Positions 1-9,726 of a stretch of 64,000 nt of DNA are shown here, one piece after another. Source of the stretch: Pseudomonas sp. B21_DOA (GTDB taxonomy: Bacteria; Pseudomonadota; Gammaproteobacteria; Pseudomonadales; Pseudomonadaceae); contig CP086683.1 of the NCBI GenBank assembly GCA_030544685.1, positions 2,046,001-2,110,000 of the forward strand. The letters are read 5' to 3'. The notes under the pieces were generated by a model, which saw nothing but the letters and a program-made list of their open reading frames with translations, searched no databases and had not been told where the DNA came from. The stretch's first letter is position 1; the number at the start of each line of letters is the position of its first letter. The position numbers and the translations under genes were made by a program.

Positions 1-8
1 AGTACAAA

Positions 9-263
9 ATGCTCAGCACACCCGTCCCCGTACCTCCAGCCGTTTCCCCGAACAGCCCAGCGGTCGACTTGCGCTCCTTCAATCGATCGACCCCGCGCCG
101 GTCATTGTTTCCGGAACCGACCGCAACCCGCACACCGTTGGCGCAGCAGCTGTTTGCCGCGGCGTTTACTCAAGATCCCGTGGCGGTGGCACAAGGGATG
201 GAAGGCGAGTCGCTCGAGGAAGATCCAGCATTGGCGAGACGCCGTAATTCAGTTTTCGGCTAG
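9..263 (+). CDS. Hypothetical protein, possibly 5'-partial
   Basis: A reading frame of 84 codons begins with an ATG only eight bases into the window. No stop is visible before that ATG, so the gene may start upstream. The product is rich in Pro, Ser, Thr and Arg, with no signal peptide, membrane segment or motif that I recognise. The C-terminal half, rich in Ala, Gln and Glu, could be helical. It converges on algA, and a shared hairpin terminator lies between them. I cannot assign a function. A chance frame cannot be excluded, although the terminator right after its stop favours a real gene. Confidence 0.45.
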   Translation: MLSTPVPVPPAVSPNSPAVDLRSFNRSTPRRSLFPEPTATRTPLAQQLFAAAFTQDPVAVAQGMEGESLEEDPALARRRNSVFG

Positions 264-266
264 GCG

Positions 267-331
267 AAAAAGCCCCGCCCAGCCCGCTGCGGATAGGGAA
301 CGCAACGGGCTGGACGAGGGCTTCTCGTTTT
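267..331. terminator. Bidirectional hairpin terminator between the first gene and algA
   Basis: An A-rich flank at 267-270 leads into a long imperfect hairpin. Its main pairs are 271-275 with 318-322 and 281-286 with 306-311, and a short T-rich tract follows at 328-331. It lies between two convergent stop codons, so it probably ends both transcripts, including the alginate operon. Confidence 0.6.
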
Positions 332-340
332 AGCGAGCGA

Positions 341-1790
341 TCACTGCGCGATGGTTTTCACCGACACGCCGCGTTCGATCGGGGTGGAGCGACCGTAGAT
401 ATCTTCGAAACGCTCGATATCGTCTTCACCCAAGTACGAACCCGACTGCACTTCGATGATTTCCAGCGGGATCTTGCCCGGGTTGCGCAGGCGGTGCACC
501 GAGGCGATCGGGATGTAGGTCGACTGGTTTTCGGTGAGCAGGAACACGTTCTCGTCGCAGGTCACTTCGGCGGTGCCGCTGACCACGATCCAGTGTTCGG
601 CGCGGTGGTGGTGCATCTGCAGCGACAGGCACGCGCCCGGCTTGACCGAGATGTGCTTGACCTGGAAACGCCCGCCCATGTCCACCGAGTCGTACGAGCC
701 CCACGGACGATAGACTTCGCAGTGATTCTGGGTTTCGCTGCGGCCCTGCTCGTTGAGCGTGTTGACCATCTGCTTGACGCCTTGGACCTTGTCCTTGTGG
801 GCAATCATCATCGCGTCTTTGGTTTCGACCACAACGATGTTTTCCAGACCGATCACCGAGACCAGTTTGCCGTTGCCGTGGATCATGCAGTTCTTGCTGT
901 CCTGAATCACCACGTCGCCTTTGCTGACGTTGCCGTTGGCGTCTTTCTCGTTGACTTCCCACAGCGACGACCAGCAGCCGACATCGCTCCAGCCGGCGGT
1001 CAGCGGCACCACGCAGGCGCGCTGGGTTTTTTCCATCACCGAGTAGTCGATGGAGTTGTCCGGGCAGCAGGCGAAGGTGGCTTCGTCGAAGGTGACGCTG
1101 TCGGCGTCCTGCTGGCTGCGCTCGAGGGTCAGCAGGCAGGTGTCGTAGATGTCCGGATCGTGCTTTTTCAGTTCTTCGAGGAAGCGGCTGGCGCGGAACA
1201 GGAACATGCCGCTGTTCCAGTAGTAGCCGCCGGATTCGACATACTCGGTGGCGCGCTTGACGTCCGGTTTTTCGACGAAGTGCGAGACGCGGCTGACGCC
1301 TTCGGGCAGCAGCGAATCAGCGGTGGATTTGATGTAGCCATAACCGGTTTCCGGTTTGGTTGCCGGCACGCCGAACAGGACCATTTCACCGTTTTCCGCC
1401 GCGACGGTGGCCAGAGCCAAGGCGCGTTGCAGGGCTTTTGGTCTTCCAGCACGTGGTCGGCCGGCAGCACCAGCATCAGTTCGTCGCGACCTTCATTGAC
1501 CAGCATCATCGCGGTCAGCGCGACGGCCGGCGACGTGTTGCGGCCGAACGGTTCCATCAGGATGCGCTGGCATTCCAGATTGCGTGCGGCCAGTTGCTCG
1601 TTGACGATGAAGCGGTGTTCCTTGTTGCAGACCACGATCGGCGTGTCCATGCCTTCGAACACCAGGCGCTCGAGGGTTTGCTGGAACAGGGTGTGTTCGC
1701 CGGTCAGGGCGAGGAATTGCTTGGGAATTGCTTACGCGAAAGAGGCCACAGACGCGAACCGCTACCACCTGACAAGATCACCGGAATCAT
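341..1790 (-). CDS. algA: AlgA, mannose-6-phosphate isomerase / GDP-mannose pyrophosphorylase (frame broken twice)
   Basis: AlgA is the bifunctional type II phosphomannose isomerase/mannose-1-phosphate guanylyltransferase that performs the first and third steps to GDP-mannose. The N-terminal nucleotidyltransferase start, with the G-G-S-G-S-R-L-W-P-L motif and a following pyrophosphorylase Lys region, is encoded from the ATG at 1790. The C-terminal cupin isomerase domain has Q-M-H-H-H-R and the final acidic region. It is the last gene of the alginate operon, as in P. aeruginosa. The frame is interrupted twice. A T run at 1436-1439 needs one more base to restore D-Q-K-A-L-Q-R, and a G run at 1723-1725 needs one more to restore Q-F-P-K-Q-F. 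With both repaired the protein is 483 residues, close to the family length. I read both breaks as sequencing errors. Confidence 0.93.
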
Positions 1791-1812
1791 AATGTTTACT
1801 CCATAAAATGCA

Positions 1813-1888
1813 GTTGAGAGCTGCAAGCTGCAAGTGGTGAGTTAGAAGCACTTCACTTGCAGCTTGAAGCTAGTAGCTGATAGCTCGA
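1813..1888. repeat. Dyad repeat of the AGCTGCAAGCT type between algF and algA
   Basis: Copies of AGCTGCAAGCTGCAAG and their inverted form CTTGCAGCTTGAAGCT face each other and can fold into a hairpin. The same words recur at 15430-15497, 21530-21675, 23045-23085 and 45852-45945. It fills the gap between the algF stop and the algA start, so it is transcribed within the alginate operon. Confidence 0.7.
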
Positions 1889-1892
1889 GCGA

Positions 1893-2549
1893 TTAGCGAG
1901 TCGACACCGGGCGTTTCACCCAGACTGGCGACAGGTTGCTGCCGTTGCCGGTGACGTACAGCACCGCTGCCTCACCACGCTCCAGGGCGACTGGTTTCAC
2001 GTCGCCGACTTTCTTGTCGCCTTCGTACAGCGCCAGGCTGACTTTCACCGGGTTGATTTCACGTTCGCCACGGCCCTTGGCCGCCACGTTCGGCACCACT
2101 TCGGTTTTGCCGTCGGCGGTTTTCAGGGTCAGCGGCTTGTCGCTGAGGTTCTGCACGCGTACCAGGGATTTCTGCTTGTTCTTGAACGGCGGCTCTTCGA
2201 TCAGTTGTGGCGCGCCGGACGCGTTGTTGACCAGGGTGTAGTAGTGATCACCGGCGAGTTTCACCGGCAGGGTCTGGCTGCCGACCTTGGCGCTGTAGTC
2301 GCCGCCTGGCATGAAGCTGAAGTCGCTGCTGGCCAGTGGCGCGATGTCGCTCAGGTTGGTGCTGCCGACAGTCGCGCTGACTTCAGCGTTGCTGGCGTTG
2401 TAGACACGCACGAAGGTCGAGCCTTTCGGTGCGGTCGGGCCGTACAGCGCGGCGTCGCCGCCGGCGAAGGCTGGGACGGATAGCACGCTGAGGCCAGCAA
2501 CCAGTGCGAAGCTTTTAGCGAGACGACGAGGAGTTGTAGTGAAAGTCAT
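1893..2549 (-). CDS. algF: AlgF, alginate O-acetylation periplasmic protein
   Basis: AlgF is a periplasmic protein needed for O-acetylation of mannuronate residues, working with AlgI and AlgJ. The 218-residue product starts with a Lys/Arg-rich segment and hydrophobic core and a likely cleavage after V-P-A-F-A. The mature part is predicted beta-rich and has no enzyme motif, as expected for the family. The length matches P. aeruginosa AlgF (about 216). It follows algJ by 14 bases. The family is specific to alginate loci, and position and order support the call. Confidence 0.93.
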   Translation of the reverse strand: MTFTTTPRRLAKSFALVAGLSVLSVPAFAGGDAALYGPTAPKGSTFVRVYNASNAEVSATVGSTNLSDIAPLASSDFSFMPGGDYSAKVGSQTLPVKLAGDHYYTLVNNASGAPQLIEEPPFKNKQKSLVRVQNLSDKPLTLKTADGKTEVVPNVAAKGRGEREINPVKVSLALYEGDKKVGDVKPVALERGEAAVLYVTGNGSNLSPVWVKRPVSTR

Positions 2550-2563
2550 GGTGTACCTCTCTT

Positions 2564-3736
2564 TCAGTTTTGCGCCCGATCGGGCGTCTCGGATTTAGTG
2601 TTGATGGCTACGTTTTGTTGGCGGGCGCCGGCTTGTTTGAGCTCTGCGACCCACTGCGGGTCGGCGTCGCCGATTTCGTTGTTCACAGGCAGATATCGTT
2701 CAGGAAACTCCCAGATCAGCACTTGTGGCGGGCTGTTCTTGAAGTCATCGCTTTTCAGGTAGCTGAGCATCGGCAGAATCGGGCCATGGCCGTCTTCGGC
2801 GTAGTTGACGACGTCGCTGTGCAGCGCTTGTTTGAGCGCACCGACGAAGTTCCAGTTGGGGTTGGCGCTGTAGCTGGTGCCGATCAGCGCGACCGGTACT
2901 TCGCTGTTGGCGAACAGGGCGTCGTCACCGGCAGGCTGCTCGGCGGCAACGGTGTTGCGTTTGAGCAGTGGCTCAGGCGCCGGCATCATGTTTTCGAACA
3001 GCGGATCGAGCGGCAGGAACAGACGCAGATCGCCCTTGTGCGTGACCTTCTCTGCTGGCGTGGTAACGAAGCGCTGTGGCTCGCCGCTCAGCGGGAATTT
3101 CTCGGCAATGGTTTTCGCCAGCGTGTTGGCGGCGATCTCGGCGCCTTCCGGCGTCCAGTGGGTGTCGGTGCGCAGGAACACTTGCTGACCGTTCTGCTTG
3201 GCCTGTTGCAGCGGGCCGAGCAGGTCAGGGGCGAGGATCTTGTCGGCCGCAACACGGGCGTGGAAATCCTGATACAGGTTCTGGTGAATGCTCGAAGGCT
3301 TCACTTCATCCAGATGCTCCGGATACAGACGCACCTTGGCCGGCACGATCGCCATCACCAGTTTCACGCCTTTCTCTTTCAGGGTCTGGCGCACGCCTTC
3401 GACCAGCGCGTAGTTGCCTTGCAGGTTCTGTTGTTCGTTGACGATCGGGTTGAATTCCTCATCGCTGTACAACCACTGGTCGCGGCCGAGCACGACGCCC
3501 GGACGACCTTCGTTGAACAGTTTGAAATCCAGCGCGGCCCAGAGGTTGGTGCCCAGACGCTTGATCGGGAATTCATCGTCGTAGTGGGTTTCCACCGCTT
3601 TGGTCCAGCGGCCATTGAGCACCGTCGCGTCGGCGTTGGTGCTGAAGCCGAAGAAGCTGCGAATCGACCACAGACCGAGGACCAACAACGTCACCAGGAA
3701 CAGGGCGATGTAGAAGATGCGTAATGAGCGGGTCAT
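2564..3736 (-). CDS. algJ: AlgJ, alginate O-acetyltransferase (SGNH-like)
   Basis: AlgJ is an inner-membrane-anchored periplasmic acetyltransferase-family protein acting in alginate acetylation. The 390-residue product has one N-terminal hydrophobic segment (about residues 6-26) that works as a signal anchor. The SGNH-hydrolase-like catalytic signature is visible: the D-T-H-W motif near residue 190 supplies Asp and His, and G-T-S-Y-S near residue 290 supplies the nucleophilic Ser. The related AlgX in this operon carries the same two motifs. The gene starts 10 bases after the algI stop. Confidence 0.94.
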   Translation of the reverse strand: MTRSLRIFYIALFLVTLLVLGLWSIRSFFGFSTNADATVLNGRWTKAVETHYDDEFPIKRLGTNLWAALDFKLFNEGRPGVVLGRDQWLYSDEEFNPIVNEQQNLQGNYALVEGVRQTLKEKGVKLVMAIVPAKVRLYPEHLDEVKPSSIHQNLYQDFHARVAADKILAPDLLGPLQQAKQNGQQVFLRTDTHWTPEGAEIAANTLAKTIAEKFPLSGEPQRFVTTPAEKVTHKGDLRLFLPLDPLFENMMPAPEPLLKRNTVAAEQPAGDDALFANSEVPVALIGTSYSANPNWNFVGALKQALHSDVVNYAEDGHGPILPMLSYLKSDDFKNSPPQVLIWEFPERYLPVNNEIGDADPQWVAELKQAGARQQNVAINTKSETPDRAQN

Positions 3737-3746
3737 GTCAGATCCC

Positions 3747-5311
3747 TCAGAACTGGAAGTAAAGGAACGGCGAGAAGCTTTGCGCCGAGAGTTTGAGAAT
3801 CGAGGCGATGAACAGCAGCAGGATCAGCCCGCGCATCACGTAGCGCGACCAGTCAGCGGTCCAGTAGGCCGGTTGCACTTGGGCTTCGACGCCGACGGTG
3901 TAGCCAGGTTCATGGATGCTCGCTGGATTTTCACCAGGCGCTGCCTTGATCATTCCCGGGGTCGCAGTGGCAGGGCCATCGGCCTTGACGTTGACTTCCG
4001 GTTTGGTCTTGGCGGGCGGCTGATTGGTGTACAGATCACGCAGGCCGAAGAACGCCAGGGTCACGTAAGCCACCACCAGGGTCGCCACTTGCAGACCGGT
4101 CAGGCTGGCCTGATTGAGTTCCGACAGCGACCAGTCGCCGAAGCTGAACATTGCACCGTACATGCGACCGGCAACGTGCAGGTTCTCGGCACGGAAGATC
4201 ACCCAGCCCATCACCACCAGCAGGAAGGTCAGTGCCCAGCGGATCGGGTTGAGGCTGCGCGGCGAGGTGTTCAGGCCGAGCATTTTTCGATCGCCAGCCA
4301 CATGCCGTGCCAGGCGCCCCAGATGATGTAAGTGATGTTCGCGCCGTGCCACAGACCGCCGAGCAGCATGGTCAGGAACAGGTTGCGATAGGTCATCAGC
4401 GTGCCTTTACGATTACCGCCGAGGGTGATGTAGAGATAGTCACGCAGCCAGGTCGACAGGCTGATGTGCCAGCGGCGCCAGAACTCGGTGATCGACTGGC
4501 TGATGTACGGCTGCTTGAAGTTTTCCATGAAGCGGAAACCCATCATCAAGCCCAGACCGATGGCCATGTCGCTGTAACCGGAGAAGTCGAAGTACAGCTG
4601 CGCGGTGTACGCCAGCGCACCGAGCCAGGCATCGCCCGTGGTCGGGTTCTGCAGGGCGAAGCAATGGTCGGCGACCACGGCGAGGGTGTCGGCGATGAAG
4701 ACCTTCTTGATGAAACCCTGCATGAACCGCGTGCAGCCCTCGGAGAACTTGTCGAGGGTGTGCGTCCGGTTGTTGAACTGATCAGCGAGGTCACGGAAAC
4801 GCAGAACCGGGCCGGCAATCAGGTGCGGGAAGATCGCCACGAATGCTGCGAAGTCGATCAGGTTGCGCGTCGCCGGAGTGTCGCCACGGTACACGTCGAT
4901 GATGTAGCTGATCGATTCGAAGATGTAGAACGAAATACCGATCGGCAGCAGCACGTGGGTGAGGATGAACGGTTCAAGACCGAACGAAGTCATGATCGCG
5001 TTGATGCTGTCGACGCCGAAGTTGGCGTATTTGAAGTAGCCGAGGATGCACAGGTCCACCGCCACGCCGAGCAACAGCCAGCGCTGCGCCGGTTTGGTTC
5101 GTACACCGGCGGCACCGACTTTCAGGCCGATCCAGTAGTTCCACAGCGTGACGCCGGCGAACAGTGCGAGGAAGTCCACTCGCCACCAGGCGTAGAACAC
5201 GTAGCTGGCGATCAGCAGCAGCAGGTTGCGATAGCGTTGCCCGCTCAGGTAGTACAAGCCGAGAAAGATCGGCAAGAACAGAAACAGGAACACGTTGGAT
5301 GAAAATACCAT
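3747..5311 (-). CDS. algI: AlgI, MBOAT alginate O-acetylase (frame broken near the C-terminus)
   Basis: AlgI is a polytopic inner-membrane MBOAT protein thought to pass acetyl groups across the membrane to AlgJ and AlgX. The start M-V-F-S-S-N at 5311 begins the first membrane segment directly; an upstream extension of the open frame reads through an intergenic palindrome and is not used. The MBOAT signature with the conserved His occurs in G-G-L-W-H-G-A-N. The frame breaks at a T run (4283-4287). One extra base restores I-E-K-M-L-G-L and joins the two parts into 521 residues, the family length. A sequencing error is the simplest cause. Confidence 0.93.
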
Positions 5312-5393
5312 CCCGATCTCTCCATGTTTGAACCAACAGTCAAGGGCCAAAGCCCCCAAACCCCCGTGGTAGTGGAGGGTGAAACAGTCCTGC

Positions 5394-5503
5394 GATCGTT
5401 CCCACGCTCTGCGTGGGAATGCCTCAATGGACGCTCTGCGTCCGCTTCGGCATGGGACGCGGAGCGTCCGGGCTGCATTCCCACGCGGAGCGTGGGAACG
5501 ATC
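5394..5503. repeat. 110-bp nested palindrome between algL and algI
   Basis: The outer arms GATCGTTCCCACGC (5394-5407) and GCGTGGGAACGATC (5490-5503) are perfect inverted repeats. Inside lie smaller inverted words around GGACGCTCTGCGTCC and GGGACGCGGAGCGTCC, so the block can fold as a cruciform with side hairpins. A shorter relative is at 18548-18578. It lies inside the alginate transcript. Confidence 0.8.
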
Positions 5504-5517
5504 AGCCATCAGTGTTT

Positions 5518-6642
5518 TCAGGAACCCTTGTTGCCCTTTTCATGCGACGGGTCGTAGACCTTGGTCAGGTCGCCGCCAAGACGGAAGGTCTTGAACGGTT
5601 GCATGTCGCGCTTCTTCTCGATCACATCCGGCGCGCAGGTGTAGAGCGTGCAGAACGGTTCGAGCCAGGCGAATTTCATGTCCTCTTTCAGGTCGGTCAT
5701 GTCCTGCTTTTTGCCGTTCTTTTCCTCGAACTCGTCAGGGTCCTTCACGCCGGCCAGCACACGATCACCCAGACGCTTCAGTGCGCCATTGTTTTCCTGA
5801 CGCAGATCGACACCGTTGACCTGGGCGAAACTGGCGATCATTGCCAGCGGCGGCAGGGCGTAGTTGTGATAGGCGAGGGCGCGTTGCTGGCGCTTGAGTT
5901 CGTTGGGCAGGAAACCATCGGCATCGACTTGATTGACGCCGACCTTGTATTCCTTCACCGCCCAATCAAACAGGTCGCGGCGGTTGGTGGCGACGGCGGT
6001 GGCCATCACCGACCAGGCGGCCCAGTACGAGTGGTTGTTGGTTTTTTCCAGCGGCAGGTTGTCCCAGTCGCTGACCACCTGATCAGCCATTTTGCTGAAC
6101 CAGGCTTCGATCAACTGCGCTTCCTGCTGGTGCTGGGCCAGTGGGTGCGAGTCGGAGAACTTCAGGCGAATGTACGACGAGGCCATGCTGCCCAGCGCCC
6201 ATTTGCGCATCGACTTGCCGGTGTGGTTGAAGTCTTTCGACATCAACGCGTCAGCCTTGGCCCACGCGGTCAGCCAGTTGAGCGTGCATTCGAGCTGCTC
6301 CGGGCGACCGTCGCGCATGAACTGCATAACCCGCTTGGCGGTGCCGCGTTCCAGCGTAGTGATGTCTTTGGTAGTGTCGCGAAAGGCTTTTTCCGACTGC
6401 ACGTTCAGCGTCGCGCGGGCCTTGTCCGAACCTTCGTATTTGCTGCGAAATTGCAGCGGACCGGTGTACGGCGCTGGCATCGCGTCGCAGCCGTCGCTCT
6501 TGTCACCGGTCTTGAATTTATCCACCGGGGCGAAGTAGCCCTGCGGTGGACGCAATGGCGCGGCGGCCTGAGTCGCCCCGGCGAACATCGCCAGGCTCAG
6601 GAGGGTCGGTGCCAACAGGGTTTTCAGTTTCGGATTTCGCAT
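5518..6642 (-). CDS. algL: AlgL, alginate lyase (PL5 family)
   Basis: AlgL is a periplasmic mannuronate-specific lyase that clears mis-exported alginate during synthesis. The polysaccharide lyase 5 motif N-N-H-S-Y-W, holding the catalytic Asn and His, is present. I chose the ATG at 6642, which gives M-R-N-P-K-L-K, a hydrophobic signal peptide ending at T-Q-A-A-A, and a T-G-A-G-G ribosome site at good spacing. The upstream ATG at 6654 overlaps the algX stop and would add four residues. The 374-residue length matches the family. The C-terminus is followed by a large intergenic palindrome. Confidence 0.94.
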   Translation of the reverse strand: MRNPKLKTLLAPTLLSLAMFAGATQAAAPLRPPQGYFAPVDKFKTGDKSDGCDAMPAPYTGPLQFRSKYEGSDKARATLNVQSEKAFRDTTKDITTLERGTAKRVMQFMRDGRPEQLECTLNWLTAWAKADALMSKDFNHTGKSMRKWALGSMASSYIRLKFSDSHPLAQHQQEAQLIEAWFSKMADQVVSDWDNLPLEKTNNHSYWAAWSVMATAVATNRRDLFDWAVKEYKVGVNQVDADGFLPNELKRQQRALAYHNYALPPLAMIASFAQVNGVDLRQENNGALKRLGDRVLAGVKDPDEFEEKNGKKQDMTDLKEDMKFAWLEPFCTLYTCAPDVIEKKRDMQPFKTFRLGGDLTKVYDPSHEKGNKGS

Positions 6643-6650
6643 AGCAGACC

Positions 6651-8117
6651 TCATTGCCCGAGCTGCGCGGTCTGTTGACCGACGCCCGGGAATACGTTGC
6701 GTTTGCAGATTTTCGCTTCGACTTTTTGTGGCGCGGCGCCAGGTCCGGCTTCAGGACCCTGGACTTCAACGGCCAGCAGGTTTTGCGAGGCCCAGTCTTC
6801 GTCCGTGCGCAGCTCAAAGGCGAAACGACCGTCGGTGTCGGAGGTTTCCGGTTTCTCGATCTTGATGTCCTCGTGGCGACCGTTCATGTACCAGAGGGTG
6901 GCTTGCAGGGTTTTCACCGAGGTGTCGGCGAAGCGGATGTCGACCTGATGGTTGGCGTTTTGCAGGTTCAGGTTCTTGCTGTTGACCAGCAGTTCTTGCT
7001 TGCTGCCCGGCTTCAACGTAGTGCTGGCGGACATCTGCGCGTCTTTGCCCTCGCAACCGTTATCCAGCAGCGCCATCATCTGGCGATAGATGGTTTCCTG
7101 GTCGAGGCGATACAGCGGCGAGAATTCCCAGATGAGAATCTTCGGCGGGGTCTTCTGGAATTCTTCGCTGCCCAGGTACTGCAGCATCGAACCTTCGAAA
7201 CCGCCGCCGGGGAAGGCCACGTTGAGAATGTCGGCGCCGATGGCTTCTTCGAGGAAACCGGCGAAGTTGTAGTTCTTGCCGCTGTGCGACGTACCGACCA
7301 GGGTGATCTGCGGATTGCCGGAATCGCCGAACAGGTCGCCGTCGCCGGCCTCGCCTTTCGGCTCGGTGGTGAACTGGTCCATGTACTGGATCGCGTAGCT
7401 GGTGCCGCACAGCTGCCCGGCCATGTTGTGCAGGGTGCCGGTCTTGCCCATGCGCCCGGACTTCTTGGTCTCGAATTCACGCTTGGGAATGTCGGCGAAG
7501 GCCGGGATCTGCTTGACCTTTTCGGCGACGATTTTCGCCGTGCGCTGGGCACCGTAAGGCGTCCAGTGCTGGTCGCCACGGAAGTAGAAGTCGTGGGCGG
7601 GCAGGGTGTCCGGCAGCGATTCGTTGGTCAGTGGCGACAGGTCCGGCACCACGTAACCCATCTTGGCGAAACGGCCGAGCATGGTCTTGTAGTTGCCCAG
7701 GGCTTTCTCGTAATCGAACGCGGCTTTTTCCTGCGGGTTGAGCTTGTTGCGGTTCACCAGGCCACGGGTCGGCTGGTAGACGATCACCAGCTCAACGCCT
7801 TTGCTCTTGAACGCATCGTGCAACTGTTGCAAGCGCTTGTAGCCGGCTGGTGTGGTGTTGAACTCGGTGCGCAGGTCTTCCTGGGTACGGAACAACCAGT
7901 CGCCCTGGGCCTGCACCAGCGTGGTGAAGTTCTGCTGATAACGCGTGGTGTAGTTCTTCGCGTCATGGGCCGCCGGGCACAGGTTGCAGCACGGCTCGGC
8001 GGTGAACTTCGGTGGCGTGACGCTTGCGCCGTCAGCGTCGGCGCGAGCGTTGCCGGCAGCGAGAATGCCGAGGGTCAGGGCCGAGAGGCTGAGCAGTTTG
8101 ATCATGTGTGGGTGCAT
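6651..8117 (-). CDS. algX: AlgX, alginate acetyltransferase of the export scaffold
   Basis: AlgX is a periplasmic enzyme that acetylates alginate at the export complex and binds AlgK. The 488-residue product has a signal peptide (hydrophobic core after M-I-K-L-L, cleavage near residues 26-27). An SGNH-like domain follows, with D-Q-H-W-T-P (catalytic Asp and His) and G-T-S-H-S-G (catalytic Ser). The C-terminal beta-rich part fits the carbohydrate-binding module of the family. Paired cysteines near the N-terminus (E-P-C-C-N-L-C-P) fit disulfide formation. A G-A-G-G-A ribosome site precedes the ATG at 8117. Confidence 0.94.
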   Translation of the reverse strand: MHPHMIKLLSLSALTLGILAAGNARADADGASVTPPKFTAEPCCNLCPAAHDAKNYTTRYQQNFTTLVQAQGDWLFRTQEDLRTEFNTTPAGYKRLQQLHDAFKSKGVELVIVYQPTRGLVNRNKLNPQEKAAFDYEKALGNYKTMLGRFAKMGYVVPDLSPLTNESLPDTLPAHDFYFRGDQHWTPYGAQRTAKIVAEKVKQIPAFADIPKREFETKKSGRMGKTGTLHNMAGQLCGTSYAIQYMDQFTTEPKGEAGDGDLFGDSGNPQITLVGTSHSGKNYNFAGFLEEAIGADILNVAFPGGGFEGSMLQYLGSEEFQKTPPKILIWEFSPLYRLDQETIYRQMMALLDNGCEGKDAQMSASTTLKPGSKQELLVNSKNLNLQNANHQVDIRFADTSVKTLQATLWYMNGRHEDIKIEKPETSDTDGRFAFELRTDEDWASQNLLAVEVQGPEAGPGAAPQKVEAKICKRNVFPGVGQQTAQLGQ

Positions 8118-8128
8118 AAAAATTATCC

Positions 8129-9700
8129 TCAGTCCTGCAATTCGGTCTGGCGTTCGACAGGGTCGATCAGCACGGCTTTCTGCTGGCGCACCAACAGATC
8201 GAGAATTTCATCCTGGCGCTCGCCGAGGATGCCGTTGAAGCTGATCCCGCTGGACTTGGTCGGCGCCAGCATCGACACGCGATACAGCTCGACACTCAGC
8301 GGCGAGTCGATCGACAGCGGGCCGCTGCCGTTGGCTGCCAGCTCGCCGCCGACGACGATCAGCGAGACCTGCGCGTCGAACGGGTCGAGCTTGATGTCAC
8401 GGTCGGTGTCGGTCAGGTCCTTGATGTGGCCGTAGATACCGGTCAGGCCGTTGGTCATGGCAACGTTTTCGTAGAGGCGGATGTTCACGCTGTTACGAAT
8501 ACGAATGCCGTGACGGGTATTGCTGATGACCTTGTTGCCCCACAGCAGGTTGTCGGCGGACTCGTAGAGCGTGATGCCGTCGGTGTGGTTCTTGTAGATC
8601 TCGTTGTAGGCAATGATGTTGTTGACGCTGTTACGGTCGATCACCAGGCCCGACAACTTGTTGTCGAAGCTCTTGTTGTTGAAGATGAAGCTGTCGTTGA
8701 CCTCACGGGAAATGATGATCCCGTGCTTCTTCTTCGTGCCGTGAACGGTGTTCTCGGCAATGATCAGACGGTGCGAGCGGTCATGCGGGTCGATGCCGTA
8801 GACGATGTTGTCTTTGTAGGTGTTGCCCTTGACCACAAAGTCGCGGGTTTCGTAGCAGTAGAAGCCGTACCACATGTCCGAGAACTCGGAGCCGACGATC
8901 CAGCCGGTCGGTTCCGGGCGCTTGAGGACTTTGGCCATGTTCGGCGTGTACTGGGAAATACTCACCCCGTACGACTTACTGTTGGCGTAGCCGAAACTGG
9001 CCATCTTGCTGTTGACGATGTAGGTCTCGGTGCCGCCCCAGGCGAGCAGGAACGGACGGAATTCCTTCGGCGAGCGGAAGGTCGCCGGCCCGTTGTCCTT
9101 CTCGCGCCAACCGGTGACTTTGGTGTCACGCACGAACAACTGACCGTCGTTGACCAGGAACGAACCGGCCTCTTGGGACAGGCGCAGTTCCTGGGTCTGG
9201 CCGTCGATCTCAAGGATGCCTTTCTGGCCGACCACGATCGGCAATTTGGCCAGGTACACGCCCGGAGCGGTCTCGCTGAAATACTGCTTGGGCAGTTTTT
9301 TCGCCAGATCCTTGAGGTTCATGTAGCCGTCGTCGATGAAGATCGCCTGCGGGATGCCGTGCTGACGCACCACCCATTCGGCCATCTTGTTATCGCCGCC
9401 GATGAAGTCCTTCAGGGCATTTTCCTGCATCATCCGGCGCACGCTGATCTTGCCCGGTTTGCTGCGCACGATTTTCGCCGCAGCGGCTTCGGCGGTGAAG
9501 CCGGACAGGTCGGGCAGAGTCGGCTTGGCCAGTTTCAGCGCGTCGGTCGGCGCGCTGCTGACGGTGTAGGTCTTGGCCTGTTGCAGTTCTTTGGCCACGG
9601 TCGCAGGTTTCGCCGGTTCAACATTGGCGAAGGCGCCGGCGCTGGCCAGCAGCATCGCGCCGGCCAGCAGGCTCAGTGAGCCTGTTCTGGTGCTGATCAT
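8129..9700 (-). CDS. algG: AlgG, mannuronan C5-epimerase
   Basis: AlgG converts D-mannuronate to L-guluronate in the periplasm at polymer level and also shields the polymer from AlgL. The right-handed beta-helix repeat region covers the C-terminal two-thirds, and the family D-P-H-D motif, tied to catalysis, is present (I-D-P-H-D-R-S-H). I prefer the ATG at 9700, because an A-G-G-G-A-G ribosome site lies upstream and the product begins with a normal signal peptide ending at A-G-A-F-A. A longer start at 9727, overlapping the algE stop as TGATG, is possible. The 523-residue length fits the family. Confidence 0.94.
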   Translation of the reverse strand: MISTRTGSLSLLAGAMLLASAGAFANVEPAKPATVAKELQQAKTYTVSSAPTDALKLAKPTLPDLSGFTAEAAAAKIVRSKPGKISVRRMMQENALKDFIGGDNKMAEWVVRQHGIPQAIFIDDGYMNLKDLAKKLPKQYFSETAPGVYLAKLPIVVGQKGILEIDGQTQELRLSQEAGSFLVNDGQLFVRDTKVTGWREKDNGPATFRSPKEFRPFLLAWGGTETYIVNSKMASFGYANSKSYGVSISQYTPNMAKVLKRPEPTGWIVGSEFSDMWYGFYCYETRDFVVKGNTYKDNIVYGIDPHDRSHRLIIAENTVHGTKKKHGIIISREVNDSFIFNNKSFDNKLSGLVIDRNSVNNIIAYNEIYKNHTDGITLYESADNLLWGNKVISNTRHGIRIRNSVNIRLYENVAMTNGLTGIYGHIKDLTDTDRDIKLDPFDAQVSLIVVGGELAANGSGPLSIDSPLSVELYRVSMLAPTKSSGISFNGILGERQDEILDLLVRQQKAVLIDPVERQTELQD

Positions 9701-9726
9701 GTCGGGCACTCCCTTGGCGGTTTGCA

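Noticed and set aside
341..1790. True pseudogenes in the alginate operon
   Set aside because: Each break is repaired by a single base in a homopolymer, the rest of every gene is intact, and the same pattern hits essential genes elsewhere in the window.
494..1792. A plus-strand frame of 432 codons opposite algA, and similar long frames opposite algJ, algX, algG, algE and alg8
   Set aside because: They mirror genes with strong family motifs, show Val/Asp/His/Arg-rich composition typical of antisense reading of GC-rich genes, and lack start signals.
4271..5509. An N-terminally longer AlgI starting at 5509
   Set aside because: The extra 66 residues are encoded by the intergenic palindrome. The ATG at 5311 gives the normal family start.
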